A program made the translations under genes and the position numbers. This document shows positions 38,576 to 46,498 of a stretch of DNA of 64,000 bases, one piece after another (within the stretch, counting starts at the first letter, position 1; each line of letters opens with the position of its first letter). The stretch covers positions 156,463-220,462 of the forward strand of contig NZ_JAILWB010000008.1 of the NCBI RefSeq assembly GCF_025699295.1, written 5' to 3'. Under the pieces are notes generated by a model that saw only the letters and a program-made list of their open reading frames with translations, was not told the DNA's origin and made no database searches. Source of the stretch: Hydrogenophaga sp. GTDB lineage: Bacteria > Pseudomonadota > Gammaproteobacteria > Burkholderiales > Burkholderiaceae_C.

Positions 38576-39139
38576 TCAACCCCTGGGCAATGGCCTTCGC
38601 AACGTGTCTGTCTCTACCAGAACTGCCGTTGTTCGAAGTTCTGCAGCAATTTTCGTAAGCTCAACCCGAGACTTGTGTACTTCATTCAGGAGTTTGCTGA
38701 ACGGCAAGAGCTGGCGAGCAGCAGAGTCCCGAGCATCATCGTCAACGAACAGATCCCCATTGATGCAAACCGTCCCATCACTGTTTAGGTGAGCACCCGC
38801 CTGTATCAAGACAGCCGGATGGATGAACGTCAGGGCAAACAAAGGCTCTAGCTGTTTCGCAGTCTGCTGCGCGGGCTTGGCCAGCCTCCAGTAGGAATCC
38901 AACTCGCTACAAGCACGCACCATGTCGCGAAACTCCTCCGTCAGGTCGGGCGGAGACCCACGCTCCTGCTCGATACGATCCAGCGCTGTCTTGGACGCAT
39001 TGATCAATCTGTCGATTGAGTCCGCAATTCCGTTCAGAAGCCGCGCTTGCTCATGCCGCCGCTCTCGATCCATCCGAGTTGCATCAACAAACGTCTTCTG
39101 CAGGAAGGACAGCGCCGTCAAAATGAAACCATCTGGCAT
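38576..39139 (-). CDS. Hypothetical protein
   Basis: 187-aa minus-strand ORF, helical sequence. Confidence 0.4.
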   Translation of the reverse strand: MPDGFILTALSFLQKTFVDATRMDRERRHEQARLLNGIADSIDRLINASKTALDRIEQERGSPPDLTEEFRDMVRACSELDSYWRLAKPAQQTAKQLEPLFALTFIHPAVLIQAGAHLNSDGTVCINGDLFVDDDARDSAARQLLPFSKLLNEVHKSRVELTKIAAELRTTAVLVETDTLRRPLPRG

Positions 39140-39377
39140 GCGGGCTCCAGAACACCTGAATTGGCCTCATCTGCAAAGCATGGACTGTGGCACTCAATGC
39201 AGCAGAAGCTCAATCATGAAGAATCGACTGTTGCATATGTCAGCACTGCGCGCAAGTCAGTACGAACGCCCCACCGCGCGACGAAATCCATTTCCTATGT
39301 TCGGCTGCATCGATCTCCCGTTTCGAACGTTGCTGGTTCCGGTTACTGTTGGCTGCAGGGCTTCTGCTGCAAGCAGC

Positions 39378-39415
39378 CAAAAAAAAACCCGCCGAGGCAC
39401 GAGGCCAGGGCGGGT
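39378..39415 (-). terminator. Rho-independent terminator downstream of PRTRC ParB-E-C
   Basis: Minus strand ACCCGCCCTGGCCTCGTGCCTCGGCGGGTTTTTTTTT. Confidence 0.8.
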
Positions 39416-39482
39416 CACTTGATGAGTTGTGTTGTCGTACGGCGCCCCATGGATGTCCATGGTTCGCGCCGGCGTCAGGGTC

Positions 39483-39899
39483 TTAGCCCCAGATGCCAAA
39501 GGCCTGCGAAGGCATGCCCATCGGCTGCCCACTGCTGCGGCTGTCCGAGAGAACAGTCATCAGTCTGGCGGCCGCCTGGCGGTCGTTGTTCGACTTCATC
39601 TCCATCGCGGGCAGGCTACCGGTAGCCCCTGCCGTCACAACTCGCTCGATGAGCGATCGTGCGTCCAGCAACGTGGCACTGGGAGCCGCCTCGACGCGTC
39701 CTTTCGCGCCGGCGGCCCGAATGAACTTCCAAGTGGCCACTCCGTTTTCCGTCGTAGGGCCCTCGGTGACAGCGTTGTTGAGTTCCGGGAACTGCGTCGC
39801 GTAGAACTCCCGCACCTGATCGAGCGTCATCGACTCGTTCGGATCGGGCAACGTCAGCGAGTTGTAGCGAAACTTGCGCGTGAGGTTGAGCACTTGCAT
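39483..39899 (-). CDS. PRTRC system protein C
   Basis: MQVLNLTRKFRYNSLTLPDPNESMTLDQVREFYATQFPELNNAVTEGP; downstream of protein E. Confidence 0.75.
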   Translation of the reverse strand: MQVLNLTRKFRYNSLTLPDPNESMTLDQVREFYATQFPELNNAVTEGPTTENGVATWKFIRAAGAKGRVEAAPSATLLDARSLIERVVTAGATGSLPAMEMKSNNDRQAAARLMTVLSDSRSSGQPMGMPSQAFGIWG

Positions 39900-39910
39900 G
39901 GTCTTCCTCC

Positions 39911-40423
39911 TCAGAACAGAGACTCGTCCAGAGCGCCAGTGCCAGCGGGTTGAGCATCGCTGCCCTCCTCACCGGCCGGATCCCCCGACTCATCAATTTC
40001 TTGGGTATCGCCGCCGTCCATAAGGCCGTCGGTGAGATCGCGCGGTTTCTTTCCCGGCACCGAGGGCCTGGTCATGGACTTGCCGGGCGCTTTCGGCGTC
40101 GACTTGTTGGCGACCGCAGCCTTGGCTTCCTGAGCGAGGCTCTTGGCAGCATCTTCCGCAGCTTTGAGTTCCGCCTGGGACTGCTCGATCAGACCGGAAA
40201 TGGTCAGTTGCGAGGCCAGGTACGTCTCCAAGAAGGCGGGCAGCTGCTCGTCGAGCTCGGCCGCCGATGCGACCAGGGCCTTAGGAGTGAGCGTGATGCC
40301 TGCCTTGTTTTCCTTGGCCACAGGGATCAGGTCCAGCTGCAGCTTCTCGCCGTTGGCAGAAAGCTTCATCTGAATCGTCACACCAGCGGCAACCAGGGGA
40401 GCGAATTGTTGAAAGAGGTTCAT
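39911..40423 (-). CDS. PRTRC system protein E
   Basis: MNLFQQFAPLVAAGVTIQMKLSANGEKLQLDLIPVAKE; between ParB and C. Confidence 0.75.
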   Translation of the reverse strand: MNLFQQFAPLVAAGVTIQMKLSANGEKLQLDLIPVAKENKAGITLTPKALVASAAELDEQLPAFLETYLASQLTISGLIEQSQAELKAAEDAAKSLAQEAKAAVANKSTPKAPGKSMTRPSVPGKKPRDLTDGLMDGGDTQEIDESGDPAGEEGSDAQPAGTGALDESLF

Positions 40424-40448
40424 GTCGTCTACTCGTGATGAGGTTTGA

Positions 40449-40516
40449 CAGGAACCACCCCCCCTGATGGGAGGTGGGTCCCATCGGGAGGTGTTTCTGC
40501 TGAGCCGTCAGGGCTC
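40449..40516 (-). promoter_or_regulatory. Structured 5' leader, copy 7 (upstream of PRTRC E)
   Basis: RNA sense: GAGCCCUGACGGCUC hairpin, then CACCUCCCGAU-[GGGACCCACC]-UCCCAUCAGGGGG-[GGUGGUUCCU]. Confidence 0.7.
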
Positions 40517-40527
40517 AACGGGTTGGC

Positions 40528-42276
40528 TTACTTGCCCCAGCGCATAAGTGCCGGAACGTTGCCTCTGTACTCGAAGCCTTCAACTGCCAACACGCCCTTG
40601 ACGAAGTCCTTCTTGGGACCGTTCTTGAGCTTGTCGTAGTGCTTGCCTGCTGCATCCGCCAGGCCGATCTCAATGCACACGGCGTCAATCTCGGTTTTGG
40701 TGAGGATGTCCAGGAAGGTCTCGTTGAGCTTCCAGTAGTTCTCGATGCGGATGTCCAGCGCCTTGAGGTAGCCGGTGATATCCGCGATCGGAGCCGTCTT
40801 GCTGACGTTCGCTGCAAGGTGCTGCAGCGCCGTCGCCAGCGCGGTCTGATCCAGGCCCAGGAGCATGGTCAGAAGTTTGCTGGTGTCGAGCTCGGTGTTG
40901 AGCTTGACGTTCAGCGCCTTCTCGATGGCCTCCGTACTGGCCATCCGATCCATATCGGACGGTCTGTGCAGTGCCAGTGCCACGAGCAACGCTCGGTTCT
41001 GAAGCACGGGCAGCTTCTCAGCTGCTCGCTTGAACACCGCGCGCCAGATGGCTTCACGGTACTCTTTCACAGTCCCTCGCGGTTCTGCACTGGCCACGAC
41101 CTTCGGCGCCGCTTTTGCAGGCGCATTCGACGTCTTGGTCGGCGCTTCGGTCGGTGCTGTGGACGTTTCCTTGCTGGCAGGCACCGCTCCCGCATGCTCC
41201 TCCTTCTCGGCGGAGCCTGCCGGTGCGGACGCTGCCTGCGCATCCTTGAGTGCCTTGACGTTGATCGCCACCTTCTCATCGTTGCAGGTCTTGTTGAAGC
41301 ACACGTCCTTGTAGACGAGGCCCAGCTTGTCCGGAACCGCTGAAACGCACGCGCCAAAGTCACCACAGGTGCGACAGGCCCTTGCCTGTTCTTCACCCAG
41401 CCCCTTCACACCATCTGCGCGCACGGGCTGCAGGGTTGCGTTCTCGCCCGGTCGGACGATTCGCACCACCTGGTAGGTGTCGGCAAGCGCCTTGACGCGC
41501 TTTTGCAGCTCGTCTTCGGTCTTGTCCGAGTAGCACTCCTTGTTCGTACAGCGTGAGCCACTGAACGAGGTCTCGAACATCGACTGTTGCATGCCGGTGT
41601 TGTACTGGCATCCAGTGCAATCGGCTCGATCGAAGATCGCCGCTTCCAGACTCAGCAGCGACTGTTCGGCCGCGGCCTTGAGCTGCTCAACGGTGATCTT
41701 TCCCTGCGCAGCGAGCAGTTTGGCAAGCACGTTGGCCTGCACTTCTTTGCGCAACGCGGCGAGGATCTCCACGTGGCCCACCAGGATCTTGTCCTCCAGG
41801 TAGGCGTCGCGCACCTCTTGCGTGGCGTTCATCACCGCAAGGCGACGATCGAGTTTGTTGCGGCCCCAGCCCAGGCGGCGCGCGGCTTCCTCGCGGTCGC
41901 CCTTGCACAGCCCCAACATGCGCATGGCGCCTTCGGCATCTTCGATGACCGAGGGATCCTCACGCTCGTTGTTTTCCGCCAGCATGGCCGCCGTCGCCTC
42001 GGCGTCTGACATGACACTGACTTCGGCCTTGATCATTGCTTCTGGGCCGAACTCGGCCACCACTGCCTTGAAGCGGCGACCGCCAGCGATCAGCTGGTAG
42101 CTGTCGTCGGCGAGCTGTCGAACCACCACAGGCTGGAGTAGTCCTCGCGCTTTGATGTCTTCCCGCAGGCTGGCCATCTTCTCCGGGTTGTACCGGCGAC
42201 GATAGTTGAAGCCCTCCTTCACCTGCGAAACAGGGATGAGGCGGCTCTGCGCGACTTGGGGGTTGGTACTTTCCAT
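40528..42276 (-). CDS. PRTRC system ParB family protein
   Basis: Start MESTNPQVAQSRLIPVSQV...NYRRRYNPEKMASLREDIKARGLLQPVVVRQLADDSYQLIAGGRRFKAV ParB nuclease-like domain; Cys-rich middle. Confidence 0.85.
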   Translation of the reverse strand: MESTNPQVAQSRLIPVSQVKEGFNYRRRYNPEKMASLREDIKARGLLQPVVVRQLADDSYQLIAGGRRFKAVVAEFGPEAMIKAEVSVMSDAEATAAMLAENNEREDPSVIEDAEGAMRMLGLCKGDREEAARRLGWGRNKLDRRLAVMNATQEVRDAYLEDKILVGHVEILAALRKEVQANVLAKLLAAQGKITVEQLKAAAEQSLLSLEAAIFDRADCTGCQYNTGMQQSMFETSFSGSRCTNKECYSDKTEDELQKRVKALADTYQVVRIVRPGENATLQPVRADGVKGLGEEQARACRTCGDFGACVSAVPDKLGLVYKDVCFNKTCNDEKVAINVKALKDAQAASAPAGSAEKEEHAGAVPASKETSTAPTEAPTKTSNAPAKAAPKVVASAEPRGTVKEYREAIWRAVFKRAAEKLPVLQNRALLVALALHRPSDMDRMASTEAIEKALNVKLNTELDTSKLLTMLLGLDQTALATALQHLAANVSKTAPIADITGYLKALDIRIENYWKLNETFLDILTKTEIDAVCIEIGLADAAGKHYDKLKNGPKKDFVKGVLAVEGFEYRGNVPALMRWGK

Positions 42277-42293
42277 GGAATCTCCAAAAAAAA

Positions 42294-42366
42294 TGGGATT
42301 CCACGGCCCGCTAAGGGACTCGAAGAATCCCAGAGAGGGTTGGCTTGTGGCGCACAGGACGTGCGC
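42294..42366 (-). promoter_or_regulatory. Structured 5' leader, copy 8 (upstream of PRTRC ParB) with U8 tract
   Basis: RNA sense: GCGCACGUCCUGUGCGC hairpin, AACCCUCUC-[UGGGAUUCUUCG]-AGUCCCUUAGCGGGC-[CGUGGAAUCCCA]-UUUUUUUUGGAGAUUCC-AUG. Confidence 0.75.
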
Positions 42367-42508
42367 TTTCCTCACGTACGCGAGGGGTTGGAGGTCATTC
42401 TATCGGGCACCGCGCGAGCCCGCTTGATTCGCGGCCCACCTTGCCGGCAAGACCCCCTCCTGAGAAAGCTGGTGGGGAGGACGGCTGCTGCGCCAGGGCA
42501 GCGCAAAC

Positions 42509-43786
42509 CTAGTTTTTGCTGGATGGCAGGGGCCGGTTCTCGGCCTTGATGTAGGGCCTGCCGAACAGGCGCGCCATGCCAAAAGAATGCTGAGTCTGAA
42601 TCTCGGCCGCCTCGGGGCTTTCCGCTGCCCACGTGTTCGCCATCGCAACGTACAGATCCACCGGCCCCTGCAGTTCGTTCAACAGGTAGAAGAACGGCAT
42701 GTACTCCTCGTAGCAGAAGATGAACGCAGCGCGGCGCGTCGCGCCTATGGTGAGCACGTTGTTGGCGCTCCAATCTGCTACGAAGGTATCGGTCTTCCTC
42801 CACGGCTTCCACAGGGATACCGGGGCTGGCTGGCGCGCGACTGCCCGGGCTGTTCGCCCGTCGGGGTAGAACGCCACCGCGGCGTTCTCGTAGCGGTTGC
42901 CGTCTCCAACCAGGTCCATCCCGATGATGTGCGTTTGACCGCTTGCCCGTGCTACCGATAGCACCTCAATGTTGAGGACGGGGTAGAGCGCCGGGTTGTA
43001 TGTGCCGATGATCGACTCGGGCCACACCACCGTTGTTGGAGCTTCCTGGGTGGCCAGGGTGCGGGTCACCTCGCCCATGCTGGCCACGCGCTGCAGGATG
43101 CCATCGACCGACACGTTCTGGCCCCATTCCGTTGTTACGCCCACTGCGGCAGGCGTCGCACGGGAAGGCGACTCAAACCGGGCGAAGCCAATCGTGCACA
43201 ACGCCGCGCCAAGCAGCGCCAGCACCGCAGCCAGACTCTTGGCCGAAGGCCTGTGCCTGGCGACGAGCCAGACCATGGTCGCTGGACCGAGCACAGACAG
43301 CCCAACTCCGACCCAACCCGAACCGGGAAGAATCGTTCCCCAAGCAATCACAGGGTGGCCGGCAACACCGAGCGAGACCGGAGGGAGCAAGGCGACGATC
43401 CACGCCACGACCACCGCAAGAGCTTTGCGCCAGGGCTTTCCTGATGCGCTCCACCCGAGAGACCACACGGCCCCGGACACAAGCACATAGACCGTTTCCG
43501 CCGCCCATCCAATCACAAGGCTGTTACCAAACCAGCTCCCAATGAACGCTGGGTTGTGGCGCTCCATGAGGAGCGTGTAGGCCATGCCCAAGACAAACGC
43601 CTGCCCCCGCGTTCGGCAAGCGGCCAGCAGCAGAGGCAGCAAGGCGGCAAGCGCGGGCGCCCTGCCCTGTCCCCACGCAATCCAACCAAGCGCAGAGCCC
43701 ACAAGTGCAACCGCGAGGAGCTGCGTCCAGGGGCGAATCTCGGCTCTTTCTTCACCTGTGGTGAACAGTCTCATGGCCAGCGTCAT
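42509..43786 (-). CDS. TraB-like CN-hydrolase / apolipoprotein N-acyltransferase-like membrane protein
   Basis: Multi-TM N-terminus; TTVVWPESIIGTYNP and AAFIFCYEEYMPFFYLL carry nitrilase-type Glu and Cys. Confidence 0.55.
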   Translation of the reverse strand: MTLAMRLFTTGEERAEIRPWTQLLAVALVGSALGWIAWGQGRAPALAALLPLLLAACRTRGQAFVLGMAYTLLMERHNPAFIGSWFGNSLVIGWAAETVYVLVSGAVWSLGWSASGKPWRKALAVVVAWIVALLPPVSLGVAGHPVIAWGTILPGSGWVGVGLSVLGPATMVWLVARHRPSAKSLAAVLALLGAALCTIGFARFESPSRATPAAVGVTTEWGQNVSVDGILQRVASMGEVTRTLATQEAPTTVVWPESIIGTYNPALYPVLNIEVLSVARASGQTHIIGMDLVGDGNRYENAAVAFYPDGRTARAVARQPAPVSLWKPWRKTDTFVADWSANNVLTIGATRRAAFIFCYEEYMPFFYLLNELQGPVDLYVAMANTWAAESPEAAEIQTQHSFGMARLFGRPYIKAENRPLPSSKN

Positions 43787-43835
43787 GGCGCGTCCTCGGA
43801 TCTCTTTCAGTGATGTTGGTCGAGGTCTCGTGGGC

Positions 43836-44273
43836 TCAGTTCAGACCCTTGAGGTTGCGATCGCCTTGCCACTCGGTCTTGCCGTTGGTAGCGCCGAGCA
43901 GCCAGATCTCGTCCTTCACTTGGTGTCCCTTGATCTCGTAGTCGCGGCCCCGAATGCCCAATCCATTGCTGACGCCGGTGGCCTTGGCGTTGATCGTGTA
44001 GCTGCAGCTGGCGTACGCTTGGATCTTCTTGTCGGCATCTCCGCCGAAGAAGGAATACGCCTTCTTGATCTTCTCGACTTCCTTGGACGGCGCAGACCCA
44101 CACTTCAGATCGGAGACCTCGTAGCGGTTGATCTGGTAGGCATACGTGGGCGTCATCTTCAGTCGCCAGGCCTTGACATCTTCAAGCGACGGCGTCTTCC
44201 CGCCGCATCCGGCAAGCAAGGCGGTGGCACTGATTGCAATCGCTGCGAGGCTGAGTTTGGTGAATCGAGTCAT
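43836..44273 (-). CDS. Putative lipoprotein
   Basis: MTRFTKLSLAAIAISATALLAGCGGK lipobox. Confidence 0.55.
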   Translation of the reverse strand: MTRFTKLSLAAIAISATALLAGCGGKTPSLEDVKAWRLKMTPTYAYQINRYEVSDLKCGSAPSKEVEKIKKAYSFFGGDADKKIQAYASCSYTINAKATGVSNGLGIRGRDYEIKGHQVKDEIWLLGATNGKTEWQGDRNLKGLN

Positions 44274-44277
44274 GGTT

Positions 44278-45108
44278 TCACTTAGATAGTTGTTGATGCT
44301 GCGATGCGGCTGCAATGCTCATCGCCCCTGTGCGTTTCAGCATCTCAAGAAGTAGCCCACAGTCAAGGGCCTCGTCGTTCTTTTTGAGCGCATTGAGAGT
44401 GATTGCCGACCACGCGAAGGTGTCAGCCGGCCCTACTGGTAGTGCGAGTGCGCGTGCGCCCTGCCTGAGCTTCACGTACAGGCTTGGGCCTTGCATTTGA
44501 AGCTCCAGGCGCTTGTCATGCTCTGGGCCGTGATTCGTCAGAACGAGAGCGTCACCCGCATAGCCCAGCAACATGGCACCGAGTAGCGGTAGCTCGCGGC
44601 GTGTGAACTGAAAGCCCACTTTTCTCTGCCAGTCGAAGGTGCGCGCTGCCTTCGCTGGGGCCAGCTCAAGCTGAACGGTGTAGCGGGCCGGCATCCCAGG
44701 ATCGCCGCGAAGCAGATCGAGCTCGACCTTCATCGCAGCCTTTTGGCCATAGATGTGGACGCCGTGATCCCGGACCCATGGGCGATCCTGGGATGAGTCG
44801 GTCGGGGCAGCGCGATTGCCTGGACAGCTTGAGGATGCGACCGTCGTCACCTCGCTCACGCACAGCTGTCTCGCAGGGGACGTCGACTCATCGGCTCTCC
44901 GGCCAGCAGCGTCGATGGCGCCCAGCAGTTCGTCCAAGGTTTGCGATGTCTCGACTCCACGCGCGATCGAATCGAGCGCGGCCCGTGCGCTCGCGCGCGC
45001 GGTTTCGTCCAAGGACGCCACGAAAGCGGCGCAGGCGCTTTCAGGTGGGGCGCGTACTCCTCGATCCTGAAGCACCTGGCGCAGCCATTTGTGCGAAAGC
45101 GCGACCAC
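44278..45108 (-). CDS. Hypothetical protein
   Basis: 276-aa minus-strand ORF adjacent to neighbours. Confidence 0.45.
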   Translation of the reverse strand: MVALSHKWLRQVLQDRGVRAPPESACAAFVASLDETARASARAALDSIARGVETSQTLDELLGAIDAAGRRADESTSPARQLCVSEVTTVASSSCPGNRAAPTDSSQDRPWVRDHGVHIYGQKAAMKVELDLLRGDPGMPARYTVQLELAPAKAARTFDWQRKVGFQFTRRELPLLGAMLLGYAGDALVLTNHGPEHDKRLELQMQGPSLYVKLRQGARALALPVGPADTFAWSAITLNALKKNDEALDCGLLLEMLKRTGAMSIAAASQHQQLSK

Positions 45109-45129
45109 TTCTTGAGCGCCTACCGAGCC

Positions 45130-45525
45130 TCAGCCTCGCTTGATCGTCTTGATACGGCCATCCACCTGCGAACCTTCATAGGTCTTGAAAGCGCCGGCAG
45201 TGATGTTGGCCTTGGCGTTCACTGTCTCGGTCAAAAAAACCGCGCCATGTGCTTCAAGCTCGCTGGGTTCGCCATTGGTCTGCTCCTCGATCGTACCGAA
45301 CAGGTACGCGTCGCCGTCGCACGTCATGACACCACGAATGACTCCCTCAGGCATCAGCACCAGCGGGCCACCCTTTACCACCAGCGTGCCGACGAAAGAT
45401 CCTTCGACCATGACGCCCCCTTGGCACTCCAGCACTCCTTCGGATCTGGAACCCGCAGCAATTCGGTTGATGATCTTCATCGCCACCGGATCGATGACGA
45501 TGCTTTCCTGATTGGTGTTATTCAA
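45130..45525 (-). CDS. Bactofilin-like (polymer-forming cytoskeletal) protein
   Basis: TTG start with AAAGGAG; RIAAGSRSEGVLECQGGVMVEGSFVGTLVVKGGPLVLMPEGVIRGVMTCDGDAYLFGTIE...AFKTYEGSQVDGRI. Confidence 0.65.
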   Translation of the reverse strand: MNNTNQESIVIDPVAMKIINRIAAGSRSEGVLECQGGVMVEGSFVGTLVVKGGPLVLMPEGVIRGVMTCDGDAYLFGTIEEQTNGEPSELEAHGAVFLTETVNAKANITAGAFKTYEGSQVDGRIKTIKRG

Positions 45526-46498
45526 GGGTGTACTCCTTTGCGCCCGTGCTGACCTTGCCGGTCTTGGCATCGATGGCCTTGATGGTGTCGCCGCTGGGCA
45601 GCTTGTCGCCGGCCTTGAACTGACGCGGCAGCTTGGTCGCGGGGTCGGTGAAGACGGCGAACTTGCCGTCTGGGGTGATGGCCAGCAGTCCTCTACCTGC
45701 CGAAGCTTGTGCGATCGGCGCGACTGGAGCAGCGACCGGCTTGTCTGTCGAAGTACCAGCAACTCGTTGCGGAGACGCCGCTTTGGGGTGCTTATCCGCC
45801 AGCTCATCCAGCAGCACGGCGGGCGGGCGCGGCTCTTCCTTGGCGCCCTTGCTCGGGCCTTTGGCGACGTCTCGGGCGGCAACCTTTGTTTCGGGCGCTG
45901 TCTTGGGGGGCTGTGTTCGCTCTGGCGAAGCCTTTGCGCTGGGAAGTGGCGTGGGCAATGGTGGCGTCTCGGCCCTCGGAGGAGCGATCGGAAGCGAGGG
46001 AGCGGCCGCCTGGGCAGTTGGTTGCGGCGGCAGCGCCGCCTCATGCGTCTCGATCATTTGCAGATTGGTTTCTGCCGGCGCCTGGTATGGCTCATCCACG
46101 CTGCGGACAGCGTCCGCGGGAGTCGTCACCGGCACCACCGGCAGTTCGGGCACCTTCACTTCCGTCACGGTCACAGGTTGGGGCAATGGGGCGCGCTCCG
46201 GCCGCAGCAGCGCGCCGATTCCAGCTCCGATCCCCCCAATGGCAAGTAGGCCGGCCAAGAGCGGCACCGAGAGGCGAATCGGCACGCGCTTGGCCGAGCG
46301 CGCCGGGAACACCAGCAGCTTGGCAGGTCTTTTGACGGCGATCTTCTCGAGCAAGTTGGTCGTACCTTGCCATTTCCCATCCCGCCACTGCAGCACCTTG
46401 CTGGCGTCCACCGTCGTGGCGCTCTGCCCAACCGAGCGTCCAATGCTCAGCGTGATCGGCTCTCCCACGACGAGACGCGTGATGTCAGCTTGATTCAT
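45518..46498 (-). CDS. Hypothetical single-TM, proline-rich protein
   Basis: 326 aa; TM LSVPLLAGLLAIGGIGAGIGALL; overlaps the bactofilin start by 8 nt. Confidence 0.5.
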   Translation of the reverse strand: MNQADITRLVVGEPITLSIGRSVGQSATTVDASKVLQWRDGKWQGTTNLLEKIAVKRPAKLLVFPARSAKRVPIRLSVPLLAGLLAIGGIGAGIGALLRPERAPLPQPVTVTEVKVPELPVVPVTTPADAVRSVDEPYQAPAETNLQMIETHEAALPPQPTAQAAAPSLPIAPPRAETPPLPTPLPSAKASPERTQPPKTAPETKVAARDVAKGPSKGAKEEPRPPAVLLDELADKHPKAASPQRVAGTSTDKPVAAPVAPIAQASAGRGLLAITPDGKFAVFTDPATKLPRQFKAGDKLPSGDTIKAIDAKTGKVSTGAKEYTLE

